This document shows positions 36,007-45,394 of a stretch of 64,000 bases of DNA, piece by piece. Position 1 is the stretch's first letter. Each line of letters begins with the position of its first letter. The notes under the pieces are model-generated. The model was not told the origin of the DNA. It saw only the letters and a program-made list of their open reading frames with translations, and made no database searches. The DNA comes from Marinobacter sp. F4206 (GTDB lineage: Bacteria > Pseudomonadota > Gammaproteobacteria > Pseudomonadales > Oleiphilaceae). The translations under genes and the position numbers were made by a program. Where the stretch lies: positions 1,116,001-1,180,000 of the forward strand of contig NZ_JAHXKI010000002.1 in NCBI RefSeq assembly GCF_019392195.1, in the 5' to 3' direction.

Positions 36007-36790
36007 GGGCGGCCTCCGGCTGGCGCCAGCGGCTGGAGCGCCGTTCCAACGGCTGCAGAATGACCAGTTCGATCAATTGGACCACGGCGATGAACGCCAG
36101 ACTGTAGGCCAGGATGGCGGCCACGTCGAAAACCTGAAACGCCATGTGCAGCTGGAAACCGATGCCGCTCGAGCGGCCCAGCAACTCGACCACCAGGACA
36201 ATTTTCCAGATCAGCGCCAGGCCGCCGCGGGTGGCGGCCATCAGGTAAGGAAAAAGCTGGGGCACCCAAACTTCTCGGAACCTCTGCCAGCGGGATAACC
36301 GGTAGACGGTAGCCATTTCCTCCAGCCTGAAATCGAGGCTGCGGGCACCTTCACGGACGGTGACGGCAACGTTGGGGACCTTATTGATCACCACGGCCAC
36401 TACCGCGGCCACTTCCACCAGCCCGAACCAGACGTACATGAGGATGATAGTGACCAGGGCCGGCAGGTTCAGCAGCATAACCAGCAGGGGATCAAACAGG
36501 GCGTTGGTCAGGGGCGAACGGCCCATGGCAATCCCGATCAAAGTTCCCAGGAACGTGGCCAGCACAAACGCGACGAGCACCCGCCGCAGGGTGGCACCCA
36601 GATGCTGCCACAAGGCTCCGGACCCGGCTTCGCGGACGAGCGTATCCAGCACCTCGGCCGGGGCTGGCAGCAGCGGCGACTGGATCAGCCCGGCGGCCGC
36701 AGCCCACAACACCAGGACCGACGGCAGCACGACCCAGTAGCTCCAGAGCGGAGGCCGGCTTCGGCGCAAGGACCCAGTCCCGGCGCTCAC
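35999..36790 (-). CDS. ABC transporter permease (NMT1-type importer)
   Basis: This is a 263-aa BPD-type permease with six predicted helices and the coupling motif EEMATVYRLSRWQRFREVWVPQLFPYLMAATRGGLALIWK. It resembles SsuC/TauC-like permeases. Its ATG overlaps the stop of the binding-protein gene (ATGA) and its end overlaps the ATPase start. The operon is divergent from erbR, and the conserved organisation near quinoprotein genes suggests a link to alcohol or PQQ metabolism. Nothing in the permease itself names the substrate. Confidence 0.88.
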   Translation of the reverse strand: MSAGTGSLRRSRPPLWSYWVVLPSVLVLWAAAAGLIQSPLLPAPAEVLDTLVREAGSGALWQHLGATLRRVLVAFVLATFLGTLIGIAMGRSPLTNALFDPLLVMLLNLPALVTIILMYVWFGLVEVAAVVAVVINKVPNVAVTVREGARSLDFRLEEMATVYRLSRWQRFREVWVPQLFPYLMAATRGGLALIWKIVLVVELLGRSSGIGFQLHMAFQVFDVAAILAYSLAFIAVVQLIELVILQPLERRSSRWRQPEAAHA

Positions 36791-37779
36791 GGTCCACCCC
36801 GGTGGAACAGGGTCTCCGGCATCAACGTCTTCGATTCCGCACCGGTCAACACCAGCAGCTTTCTCAGATCGGCGACCCGTTGATCGGTCAGGGGTTCGGG
36901 CGTCCCGGCGATGAAACCGGTCCGCAGTGCTTCAAACACCCCCGGATCGGCCGTGCGCATCAATGGCCGCATGCGGCGCCAATAGTCGGGTTGTTCTGTG
37001 AGTTCGGCTTTCGCCTCAGCAACGGAACGGGCAAAGCCGTTAATCAGCTCAGTATTCTCGCTGGCCCAAGGCTCCGGAAAAACGTATCCGAGCACGGGCA
37101 GATCGCTGTCCAGTTCCATGGCCGTGAGCAGATCCTCCATGCCGAAGGCCGAACGCCAACCGCCCTCGCCCTTCAGACGGGCGGCAAAATGCCAGTAGGT
37201 GACGATGGCATCCACCTGCCCTCGCCTCAGGGCCTGGCTGAGCAAAGGGGGCGCCGCGTACTGCACCTCGGTGGCATCACTCAGATCCAGACCCTGCCGT
37301 TCGGCCACCTTCTGCAACAGGATCCAGCCCTTGCTGTCCGGGCCACCGGCCACACCCACCCGTAACCCTTCAAGGTCACTGACTGATGTGACTGGTGACT
37401 GCTCAGCCACGACAATGTCGCCGATGCTGGAGGAGAAAGGTACATACAGGAAGGCACTGCCGGCCTGATACCGTGACTGAGCCCAGAGCAGGTCAGCCAC
37501 CGCACCGTTGACCGTGCCGCTGGTCACGGCCAGGTGGGATGCCGGCAGGTTCGCCACGGGCCTGATTGCCAGGGTGTAGTCATGCCGGCGATCCAGCTGC
37601 CGGTCGACGATGTGGCTCAGCTCCCAGTGCGCGGTGCCAAACTGCAGCACACTCACGGACAGCGTTGGCAGGGGTGCGCCCTGGTCGGCATCGACCGTCG
37701 GCAGCCAGAGCTGGAACAGGACAAGTGCGGCGCAAATCACATGCCGGCGAAATCCGCGTTTTTGTAGGTATCGGTTCAT
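36787..37779 (-). CDS. ABC transporter substrate-binding protein (NMT1-type)
   Basis: This is a 330-aa periplasmic binding protein related to sulfonate, nitrate and thiamine-precursor receptors. A signal peptide (ICAALVLFQLWLPTVDA, cut near residue 31) precedes LSVSVLQFGTAHWELSHIVD, then PVTSVSDLEGLRVGVAGGPDSKG and RRGQVDAIVTYWHFAARL. I use the ATG at 37779 behind GGTGGAG; the open frame extends upstream to 37950 but lacks sense there. The upstream minus strand carries CCAAAGTACTAT (37814-37825), like the element before pqqA and pedF. The ligand is unknown. Confidence 0.85.
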   Translation of the reverse strand: MNRYLQKRGFRRHVICAALVLFQLWLPTVDADQGAPLPTLSVSVLQFGTAHWELSHIVDRQLDRRHDYTLAIRPVANLPASHLAVTSGTVNGAVADLLWAQSRYQAGSAFLYVPFSSSIGDIVVAEQSPVTSVSDLEGLRVGVAGGPDSKGWILLQKVAERQGLDLSDATEVQYAAPPLLSQALRRGQVDAIVTYWHFAARLKGEGGWRSAFGMEDLLTAMELDSDLPVLGYVFPEPWASENTELINGFARSVAEAKAELTEQPDYWRRMRPLMRTADPGVFEALRTGFIAGTPEPLTDQRVADLRKLLVLTGAESKTLMPETLFHRGGP

Positions 37780-37948
37780 TTCTCCACCATACGAACCCCG
37801 CCGCCGGGCAAGAATAGTACTTTGGTGCCTGTTTTTTGGTGCGATGGTCGCATTCACCCGGCGGCCGGTATCGCGTGTAATGAAACCATCATAAAAATAA
37901 CCAGAGGTCTGGCGAGACCACGCCACCCCTTCTGCACTGGAGGCCGCC

Positions 37949-38722
37949 ATGCTGAACGAGCCCGATGCCGCACTCTCATCCGAAACCCGCTATCATGAGT
38001 CGGAAACGCACCTCGATAACGACAACAAACAGGTAGATGTAGTCATGGAGCCGGCGTACAAGATCCTGATTGCCGACGACCACCCGCTGTTTCGCGAAGC
38101 CATCAGCAGTGTCATTGCTTCCGGCTTTGAGGGCAGTGAGATTGTCGAGACCGACGATCTGGACAGCGCCCTGGAAATCACCCGGGCGAACGATGACCTG
38201 GACCTGATTCTGCTGGATCTGAACATGCCGGGCATGCACGGCCTGAACGGTCTGATCACCCTGCGCAACGAAGCCCCCACCATTCCCGTGGTGATCGTCT
38301 CCGCCGAGGAAGACAAACAGGTGGTGTTGCAGGCCATCACTTACGGCGCCGTCGGCTTTATCACCAAGTCGTCGCCCCGGGCACAGATGACCGAGGCCAT
38401 CCAGCAGATTCTCAACGGTAACGTGTACCTGCCTTCGGACATCATCCGAACCGGCAAGGAAAGCAGTCATCGCAGGAACCGCAATGACGGCAACCCGATC
38501 TCGCCGGAACTTCTGAACTCCCTGACCCGGCGGCAACTGCTGGTGCTGGAACGGATGTCGAAGGGCGAATCCAACAAGCAGATCGCCTATAACCTCAACA
38601 TCGCGGAGACCACGGTCAAGGCCCACGTTTCGGCAATTCTGCGAAAGCTGGGTGTGCACAACCGTGTGCAGGCCATCCTCTCGGCCAGTGATGTGGATTT
38701 CAGCCAGTATCTGAAGCGCTAG
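37949..38722 (+). CDS. erbR: LuxR-family response regulator ErbR (AgmR/ExaE-like)
   Basis: This is a two-domain regulator with a receiver ([14 protein letters not shown], phospho-Asp in [13 protein letters not shown], conserved Lys in FITKSS) and a C-terminal LuxR helix-turn-helix ([45 protein letters not shown]). It resembles ErbR/AgmR, which activates quinoprotein alcohol oxidation in Pseudomonas. The ATG at 37949 has a strong GGAGG site and gives 257 aa. An ATG at 38045 gives 225 aa, closer to the usual length, but has a weak site. A strong terminator follows. Neighbouring kinases NahK and ErcS are possible partners. Confidence 0.87.
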   Translation: MLNEPDAALSSETRYHESETHLDNDNKQVDVVMEPAYKILIADDHPLFREAISSVIASGFEGSEIVETDDLDSALEITRANDDLDLILLDLNMPGMHGLNGLITLRNEAPTIPVVIVSAEEDKQVVLQAITYGAVGFITKSSPRAQMTEAIQQILNGNVYLPSDIIRTGKESSHRRNRNDGNPISPELLNSLTRRQLLVLERMSKGESNKQIAYNLNIAETTVKAHVSAILRKLGVHNRVQAILSASDVDFSQYLKR

Positions 38723-38740
38723 TCGGCGGGAGCAAGAAAC

Positions 38741-38762
38741 ACCGGGTCAGCCCGGTTTTTTT
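38741..38762 (+). terminator. Rho-independent terminator after erbR
   Basis: A 6-bp GC-rich stem (38741-38746 with 38751-38756, loop of 4) is followed by seven T residues. It lies 19 bp after the erbR stop and touches the 3' end of the convergent kinase gene. Confidence 0.88.
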
Positions 38763-41040
38763 ATGCCTGGGCAGGACCCGAACCGCCGATCAGGTGATTC
38801 AGGGTACTGCGAAGCTTGAGTGGCTTCACCGGCTTGTTCATCAGCAGGTGGCCGAGCCCCCGGATGTGGTGTTTCAGCTCGTTGGTGTAATTGGCGGTGA
38901 TCATGATCACCGGTGCCGGACAGGACCGGCGACCATTGATAGTCGCCACCACATCCACGCCCGTTTCCTCGTTATCCAGATGGTAATCCGCGAGGATCAG
39001 GTCCACCGGGCTGCTGGCCGGATCCAGCTGGCGTTCGAGATCCGCCAGCGAAACCGCGGTAATGACCTGACAGTCCCAACCCTCCAGCAGCGTCTGCATG
39101 CCGCGGCAGATGGCATGGTCGTTGTCGATCACCCAGATACGGGCGCCGCCCAGCCCCGAATCCAGCATGGCGACCCGGCCATCATCACCGGACGGTCGCC
39201 GGGGCTGGAGCCTGCCAAGGGGCACCCGGACACTGAACACAGATCCCCGACCCTCGGCAGAGGAGACCCGAACCTCATGCCCCAGCATCCGGGAAATTTT
39301 ATCGACAATCGCCAGGCCCAGGCCCAGACCCTTGTCTGGCTGGGACCCGGATGGGCGGATTCGTTTGAACTCCTGGAAAATCTCGGTGAGCTTGTCTTCT
39401 GGGATCCCGGGGCCGGTATCCCAGACCTGCAACAGCACATGATCACTTCGACGGCGGCAGCCCAGCAGGATACGCCCGGAACCGGTGTACCGGATGGCGT
39501 TGGTCAGAAAATTGCGAAGAATGCGCGCCAGCAACTGAGAATCCGACTCTACCACCACCGATGACGGCACGAAGTCCAGCTCCAGGCCCTCGGCCACCGC
39601 CATCTGGCGGAACTCCCGGGCAATGTTGTTGAGCAGGTCCCGAAGATCGAAGGCGGTGACATCGGGCTTGATCACGCCGGCGTCCAGCTTGGAAATATCC
39701 ACCAGGGTACCCAGCAGGTTTTCGACGTCATCAAGGGAGGTACTGACCGAGCGCACCAGGCTTTCCGCCTTGGGTCCGAAGGACTGCTCCAGCAGGGCAC
39801 TGGTGAACAGCCGGGCGGCGTTCAGCGGCTGCAGCAGATCGTGGCTGACCGCGGCCAGGAATTTGGTCTTGGACAGGTTGGCCCGTTCCGCCTCGAGTTT
39901 GGCGTCCCGCAGCCGGGCCTCCACCGCCGCACGCTCGTCGATTTCCTGACGTAACTGGCTGTTCAGGCCCGTCAGGGCAGCCGTGCGTTCTTTCACCCGC
40001 CGTTCCAGGTGATCGTAGGCCTGTTCCAGCGCCAGAGCGGTCTTGCGCCGGTCGGTAATGTCGCGGATCAGCACGAAGAAGCCGGTAATAACATCGTCGG
40101 CGTCATGATTGGGCACGTAGGAACGCAGCATGTAGCGGATGTCGCCCTGCTCTCCGGTCTCCTCGAATTCGAAGGTAACGCTTTGCCCGGCCAGCGCCTG
40201 GTGCACCTGTGGCAGCAGCCGCTGATAAAGACCGGGGGCATGGACCTCGTCCAGCCGTTTGCCGAGCGGCGATTCGCCGTTGCGGCCGTACCAGGACTCG
40301 TAGACCTTGTTGCAGAACTGCACCGTCATGTCGGCGCCGACGTAGGCGATCAATGCCGGTACATGGTCGGTCACCACGCGGATCCAGCGTTCACTTTCTT
40401 CCAGCGCCTTGATCCGGCGCGCCATTTCACTGTTCTTGACGTCGGTGATGTCGGAATAGAGCACCACCAGTCCACCCTCGCGGGTTGGCCGCTCGGTCAT
40501 CTGGACCCAGCGGTCGTTGGCCAGCAGGAACACCACGCCCTCGGAGTCCGGATGGCTGTGTTCCTCCTGAATCAGGCCCGAGGTCAAGGCCTGGGTCTTC
40601 ACTTCGGTGATGGACGTACCGGCTCCGGGCGGTGCCAGGCTGGCGTGGCGCCAGTAGCTGCGGAAGCGGCTGTTGCTTTGGATCAGGCGATGCTGATGGT
40701 CAAACAGGACGAAGCCGTCGGCAATGCTCTCAATCGCATCGCTCAGGCGTTGACGGGTGGTTTCCGCCTCTTCCCGGGCGCGGTTCAGCGCCTTGTTGCT
40801 GCCCTTGAGCTCTTCCATGGCCTGGTTCAGGGCCTCGGTGCGTTCCCGCACCTGCTCCGCCAGCACCACCGAATGCTCAAACGCAGCGTAGGGCTCGGGT
40901 TTGTGGGCCGAGCCGGACTCTACCCGCTCGATCAGGGCATCCCGGATTTTCCGCAGGCGTTCGTTCTCCGCCTCCAGGGCCGCGATGCGGTCCTCCTTGA
41001 GCGTCTCGGGGCTGTTCTCAGCGGGGTGCGGAATGGACAT
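38761..41040 (-). CDS. nahK: Hybrid sensor histidine kinase, NahK/ErcS'-like
   Basis: This is a 759-aa soluble kinase. A coiled-coil N-terminus (10-100) is followed by a PAS-like domain (about 100-205), a second PAS (about 212-335), a coiled linker, HisKA with VSHDLLQPLNAARL (His400), HATPase with N-box NFLTNAIRYT, and a C-terminal receiver with ADYHLD. This matches NahK (PA1976, ErcS'), which in Pseudomonas receives the nitric oxide signal from NosP and is also part of the ethanol-oxidation network. The ATG at 41040 overlaps the upstream FIST gene by 23 nt. It is the closest relative in the window of the ErcS kinase at 4762. Confidence 0.87.
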   Translation of the reverse strand: MSIPHPAENSPETLKEDRIAALEAENERLRKIRDALIERVESGSAHKPEPYAAFEHSVVLAEQVRERTEALNQAMEELKGSNKALNRAREEAETTRQRLSDAIESIADGFVLFDHQHRLIQSNSRFRSYWRHASLAPPGAGTSITEVKTQALTSGLIQEEHSHPDSEGVVFLLANDRWVQMTERPTREGGLVVLYSDITDVKNSEMARRIKALEESERWIRVVTDHVPALIAYVGADMTVQFCNKVYESWYGRNGESPLGKRLDEVHAPGLYQRLLPQVHQALAGQSVTFEFEETGEQGDIRYMLRSYVPNHDADDVITGFFVLIRDITDRRKTALALEQAYDHLERRVKERTAALTGLNSQLRQEIDERAAVEARLRDAKLEAERANLSKTKFLAAVSHDLLQPLNAARLFTSALLEQSFGPKAESLVRSVSTSLDDVENLLGTLVDISKLDAGVIKPDVTAFDLRDLLNNIAREFRQMAVAEGLELDFVPSSVVVESDSQLLARILRNFLTNAIRYTGSGRILLGCRRRSDHVLLQVWDTGPGIPEDKLTEIFQEFKRIRPSGSQPDKGLGLGLAIVDKISRMLGHEVRVSSAEGRGSVFSVRVPLGRLQPRRPSGDDGRVAMLDSGLGGARIWVIDNDHAICRGMQTLLEGWDCQVITAVSLADLERQLDPASSPVDLILADYHLDNEETGVDVVATINGRRSCPAPVIMITANYTNELKHHIRGLGHLLMNKPVKPLKLRSTLNHLIGGSGPAQA

Positions 41041-42187
41041 CAGGTTCGCCAATGACAACCCCCGTAAACGTCTGGTTGATGTGCATGCCGTCAAACTGCT
41101 CGCCATAGGTATTGAAGCCGATCACCCTGTGGTGGCGCAGAAACTCCGAAACGGCGTCTACCTCTCCGGTAAGCTCTGCCTCGAGGCGACGCAGGAAACA
41201 GTCACAGCCAATGGTTACCAGGGGTGGTCCCACCACCCGCTCGGACGCCTCGATCTGTGTGCGAACGCTGTCCAGCAGTGATTCCGGTTCCATCGCGGTC
41301 ATTACGATGCCAGTCTCAACGGCACAGTAGAACGTCAGGCTCTTGTCGGGGTTCACACGCTGGATGGATCGGACGAAGTAGTGCCCGCCAATCTTTACGC
41401 CCATCGGACGAAGCGCAAACATCTTGCGATCCAGGGCGTCCACCTCGACGCCGACCGCCCGGGCATAGGCATCGGCGGCGGGCTCGGCGTTGAGTTCGAA
41501 CACCGTACGGCTCTCGGCGCAGGCATCGGTCACCACCAGCTTCTGACTGCGCTCGACCATGTGGTGGGTGGAGAACACGCGGAAATCCAGCGGAGTGTTG
41601 ACCAGCAAGACGGTCGCCGCGCCCGTGTGGAACTGCCCATCGTAGAACACATGGGTATTGGCCAGGCGTTCATCGTCGCCAGCGGACCCACCAAACTGGG
41701 GGATGGTGCCCAGCGCCGCATTGAGAGTAGCCAGTACCAGCTCTTCGCGACTGGACAGGCCGTCCAGAAGGGTGATGGCAAAGGTATTGCCCTTCACCGG
41801 GGCCAGTCGCGCGTCCCGACAGGTGTTCAGGAGTCCGTCGATGACGCCCTGCGCGTCCTGCAGCGTGAACTGGTCCAGCTCCCGGATGAGCGCGCAGTCG
41901 ATGGCGAAATAGCGCCGGTCGAAACCGATGGCCGTGATGCAGCCCCGGCCATACCCCTCCGGGGTAATTTCCCCGGCCGAGGTACAACCGCAGACACGGA
42001 CACCGCGAAACTCATGCTCCAGGGCGATACCCAGGCGACCAAGATCGTACTCCGCGGAACAGAAAAAGAGGACACAGCCGAGGTGATCGTGATTGAGCTG
42101 GCTGGCGAGGTTGCTGGCTGCCAGCATCGGATCCCGTACACTGGCACTGGCCACCCGCACGGCGGGCTGGGTCGTTGCTGGCTTCAT
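41018..42187 (-). CDS. nosP: FIST-domain sensor protein, NosP-like
   Basis: This 389-aa soluble protein has an N-terminal FIST domain (VRVASASVRDPMLAASNLASQL; LGCVLFFCSAEYDLGRLG; RVCGCTSAGEITPEGYG; GGSAGDDERLANTHVFYDGQ) and a FIST-C domain (NAEPAADAYARAVG to GFNTYGEQFDGMHINQTFTGVVIG). In Pseudomonas the homologous gene next to nahK encodes NosP, a haem protein that binds nitric oxide and controls the kinase. Haem ligation here cannot be read directly. The frame is open to 42418. I prefer the ATG at 42187 for family length; an ATG at 42298 with GGGAG is an alternative. The overlap with nahK supports a joint function. Confidence 0.83.
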   Translation of the reverse strand: MKPATTQPAVRVASASVRDPMLAASNLASQLNHDHLGCVLFFCSAEYDLGRLGIALEHEFRGVRVCGCTSAGEITPEGYGRGCITAIGFDRRYFAIDCALIRELDQFTLQDAQGVIDGLLNTCRDARLAPVKGNTFAITLLDGLSSREELVLATLNAALGTIPQFGGSAGDDERLANTHVFYDGQFHTGAATVLLVNTPLDFRVFSTHHMVERSQKLVVTDACAESRTVFELNAEPAADAYARAVGVEVDALDRKMFALRPMGVKIGGHYFVRSIQRVNPDKSLTFYCAVETGIVMTAMEPESLLDSVRTQIEASERVVGPPLVTIGCDCFLRRLEAELTGEVDAVSEFLRHHRVIGFNTYGEQFDGMHINQTFTGVVIGEPDVHSAPR

Positions 42188-42389
42188 AAAGGCTGGCTTC
42201 GGAAATGAATGATTCCTTTCCGATTCTACGGCATCCGTACAGGCAGCCAATGCGACTTCAGTGCTTTTAATAGGCGCGCCAAAATGATCGTAAGCCATTG
42301 ATTTTAAAATCTCCCGAATCAATGCCAAGTGACGCGGCCGGTTCCATCCCTGGCAAACCGGCACTTTAGTCTTAGTCAGGCGCCCAGGG

Positions 42390-43496
42390 TCAGAAAGTAA
42401 CGATGGCACCCAATGCAAGGGTATCGATCTCGGCCGCGTCTGCGCCGGTCGATTTGGTGGCTTGCTCGAACATGTTGTATTCGGCCACCAGCTTGAAGTT
42501 GCTGTTCACATCGTGGAACACCGCCAAGGAGGTGTTTTCGGTCTCGAAGTCAGCCTGGTCGGAATCCGTTTCGCCATAGGACAGCACGAACCGGTTGGCA
42601 CCCAGGGTATAGGAGCCCTGAACCAGGTAGCCGTCGGCATCCTCTTCCGCCAGCGGTGCCGCCGTATCGGTGATCAGTACCGGCACATCGCCTTCCGAGG
42701 TGAAGCCGGAAGCGGTCAGGGAGAAACCGGCAACGGCAGCCCGGACACCGTAACCAAGCCCGGTTGAGTCAACGGAGGTGGTGGCATTCTCGGACTTCTG
42801 CGAACGGCCATTGACCCAACCGGTCAGTGCCACGCCACTCAGATCGGCACTGTAAGCGACTTCGGCCTCGAGCCGGGGCGCGGATTGCTCGGACTGGGCG
42901 CCAGGGGTTGTGTTGGCAGGTTCGAAGATACCGGCCGCCACGTTCAGGCCGCCCAGATCCGGGGTCCGGTAGGTGATCTGAGCAGACGGGTTCGGGTAGG
43001 GGTAGCCGGTGCGGATGTTGCCGAAGGAAACCCCAGTCGGCGCACCCGGCGAGCCGAAGCCCATCAGGATTTCATCCAGGAAGATGTTGGACCGCGCGTA
43101 CAGGCCAAAGTCCTTACCGATCAGCACCTGGCCAAAGGAGCCGTCCACCGTGGCGTATAGCTGGCGAACATCAATCGCGGTGTCGGTGGGCGATTGCAGG
43201 CTGTCATTGATCGTTGACCAGAAGGACGAGCGTCCACCCATGGTCAGATCGCCTACTTCCTTACTGAAGTTGAAGCCGATGGTGTTGGGGAGGAATCCCA
43301 TTTTGACGTCTGAGTTACGGGTGTCGGCCAGCTTGTCGTCGCGGTTCACATAGAACGCGTTGAAGTAACCGTCTACAGAAAAGGACGTGCCGTCCTGATT
43401 GTAGACTTCAACCGCTGCATGGGCACCGGCACTGGCGCCCAAGGCGGCGGCCATCGCAATCGCCAGGCCTGACTTTCTGAAATTGTTGTTGTTCAT
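42390..43496 (-). CDS. Gram-negative porin
   Basis: This is a 368-aa outer-membrane protein. A signal peptide (MNNNNFRKSG, then a long Ala-rich core ending SAGAHA) is followed by a mature chain of alternating aromatic and polar strands, starting VEVYNQDGTSFSVDGYFNAFYVN and ending with a terminal Phe (ALGAIVTF), the outer-membrane insertion signal. It is like the OmpC-type general porins of marine gammaproteobacteria. I use the ATG at 43496 behind GGGGGAAG. Its position after the alcohol-oxidation regulators may mean it serves uptake of substrates, but nothing in the sequence shows specificity. Confidence 0.88.
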   Translation of the reverse strand: MNNNNFRKSGLAIAMAAALGASAGAHAAVEVYNQDGTSFSVDGYFNAFYVNRDDKLADTRNSDVKMGFLPNTIGFNFSKEVGDLTMGGRSSFWSTINDSLQSPTDTAIDVRQLYATVDGSFGQVLIGKDFGLYARSNIFLDEILMGFGSPGAPTGVSFGNIRTGYPYPNPSAQITYRTPDLGGLNVAAGIFEPANTTPGAQSEQSAPRLEAEVAYSADLSGVALTGWVNGRSQKSENATTSVDSTGLGYGVRAAVAGFSLTASGFTSEGDVPVLITDTAAPLAEEDADGYLVQGSYTLGANRFVLSYGETDSDQADFETENTSLAVFHDVNSNFKLVAEYNMFEQATKSTGADAAEIDTLALGAIVTF

Positions 43497-43661
43497 ACTT
43501 CCCCCGGTTGTTTTTGGAAATCGGGGTACCGGGATATCCGGCAGCCCCAGGCGTGGTCTGTCGCCTGAATTCCATGGTCGGGGAAGGACAAGTGCGGGGA
43601 AATGCGCCAAGGGAGCAGGTTTTCTGCTCAATTGGGAGGCATCAGAAACAGAACTTTGGGA

Positions 43662-45152
43662 TTACGACCAACCCGGGAAGCGCTGAAGTTCGCTCAGGCA
43701 GTCGGCAAGGAAATCGGCAGGGTCGGCCATGATGGCCTCGTCCGCCACCACACCGAACTGGATCTGGCCGGCATAGCTGACAATGCTGACACCCAGGCCG
43801 ATGTCCCCGGCCTGGGGCACCCAGAACATCTGCTCGGTGATGCGGCAGCCGGCAATGTACCGGGCCTCGGGCGTGCCCGGAACATTCGAGACCACCGCAC
43901 TGGCCTTGCGGTAGAACACGTCCGCCACCGGCTGTCGCCAGGGTTCGGGGATGGCCGAGGCAGTCGCCGCCAGGCCCCAGGCAATGCCCGGTTGCCAGCT
44001 CTTTTTCAGGCGCCGGGTTTCATGCTTGATACGGTAAAGACGCTCAAGCGGGCTTTCGCCATCCACCGGCAGGGGCACAAATACAGTGCCGAAGTAGTTG
44101 CCCAGGGTTCCCGGCTCGGGTTGCAGATCATCCGGGAGCCGGGAACGAATATCCACAGGCACAGCCGCATGCAGCACCGCATCGTCAAGCGCGTCGCCTG
44201 CAATTCCAAGCCGGGAACGAACCGCGGCGGCGACACAGCTGAGCAACACGTCGTTGATGGTCACATTGGTGGCGCGGGCGACCGACTGGAAGTGATCCAG
44301 CGCCACCGGCTCTGACCAGCGACACTGCCGCCGACCCAGCAGAGGGCGTTTCAGGTCGGAGGGGCTGTCTTCCGGCTCCACCAGAAACTCGCTGACTTCA
44401 TGCACCAGCTTGAGGCTCTTCTGGGCCGCGCGCTCCAGCCACCACCCGGCCGACTGACCCTGGCCGGTATCCCGGGGGGCCGGACCGGCCTCGCCGATGG
44501 AGCCTTCCTGCGCCGCTTCACTCGCGACCAGCTGCGCCAGCCACGCCGTCGCGGCGGCGGTCCACCGCGAAAGCTCAGCGGTTTCCGAGGCGCCATAGAT
44601 GGCAGGGTGCTGTTGCGGTGAGGGTGGGCAGAGCCGCTCAAAAACCCCCAGCAGGGACAGACCGTCGGCGTAACAGTGGTGCATCCGCAGCAGCAGCGCC
44701 GCGCCGCCTTCAGCATTGGGCGCCAACCAGAACTTCCAGCGTGGCCGATACAGAGCGAGAGGCTGATTCAGCCGGGCCGAAACCCACTCCTGCAGCTCGT
44801 CCGGGGTAAAGCGGTCAAGCACCACGTCCAGGTGGTGCTTGAGATCGAACACCGGGTCCGGTTCCCACCACCATGCCGGGGCTCGCTTGACCGGCAGGAA
44901 CCGGAAGCGTTCCCAGGCCATCCAGTAAACCCGCAGGAACTCCCTGAAGCGGGGCGCGGTCAGTCCATCTACCCGCAACATGACCGTGATGGTCATTGGA
45001 TTTTCCGGTTTTTCCAGGGCCAGCCACGCTGAATCCGCAGGCAGCAGGAGATGCGATTGCTCGTGACTCAAAACCTGGACGTCCCCGGTGGATGGTGAAG
45101 ATACGTAAAAACCGAACTCCGCATTGTGCCAGACAAGCCGCACCGTCTCCAT
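43662..45152 (-). CDS. Wax ester synthase / diacylglycerol acyltransferase (WS/DGAT)
   Basis: This is a bifunctional acyl-CoA:alcohol or acyl-CoA:diacylglycerol acyltransferase for storage lipids, typical of Marinobacter. The 496 aa include the catalytic HHxxxDG as MHHCYADG (about residue 164), the family NDVLLSC segment and a C-terminal domain with NVPGTPEARYIAGCRI. The usual start of the fold (LLPADSAWLALEKPENPM) lies about 36 residues in. A TTG at 45071 behind CCAGG is therefore an alternative start. It is single on the minus strand and divergent from a hydrolase gene. Confidence 0.88.
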   Translation of the reverse strand: METVRLVWHNAEFGFYVSSPSTGDVQVLSHEQSHLLLPADSAWLALEKPENPMTITVMLRVDGLTAPRFREFLRVYWMAWERFRFLPVKRAPAWWWEPDPVFDLKHHLDVVLDRFTPDELQEWVSARLNQPLALYRPRWKFWLAPNAEGGAALLLRMHHCYADGLSLLGVFERLCPPSPQQHPAIYGASETAELSRWTAAATAWLAQLVASEAAQEGSIGEAGPAPRDTGQGQSAGWWLERAAQKSLKLVHEVSEFLVEPEDSPSDLKRPLLGRRQCRWSEPVALDHFQSVARATNVTINDVLLSCVAAAVRSRLGIAGDALDDAVLHAAVPVDIRSRLPDDLQPEPGTLGNYFGTVFVPLPVDGESPLERLYRIKHETRRLKKSWQPGIAWGLAATASAIPEPWRQPVADVFYRKASAVVSNVPGTPEARYIAGCRITEQMFWVPQAGDIGLGVSIVSYAGQIQFGVVADEAIMADPADFLADCLSELQRFPGWS

Positions 45153-45190
45153 ATAAGGAGCTTGTGCACAGCATTACAAAAAATTACCTG

Positions 45191-45204
45191 TGAACAACTG
45201 TTCA
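45191..45204. promoter_or_regulatory. 14-bp palindrome in the WS/DGAT-hydrolase intergenic region
   Basis: TGAACA-AC-TGTTCA is a perfect 6+2+6 inverted repeat 39 bp upstream of the WS/DGAT start, close to AT-rich TATACT and TTATAA sequences that could be -10 boxes. It might be an operator for a dimeric repressor. I cannot name the regulator. Confidence 0.4.
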
Positions 45205-45394
45205 GATCTATACTCGTTATAAGCCTTGATGCAATGGTTATGAACACCGCTGAACTGGCATCGATTGGCCCTGGTGGAGCGTAAATAAGTTAATCAGTGC
45301 CAATAAATGCGTAACCGGTTCGGGGTACAACAGGGTCACCAGCAGGTTCCAACGTCAACAACAAGCCATTGCAGCGCTGGTTAGGAGAGCCATC

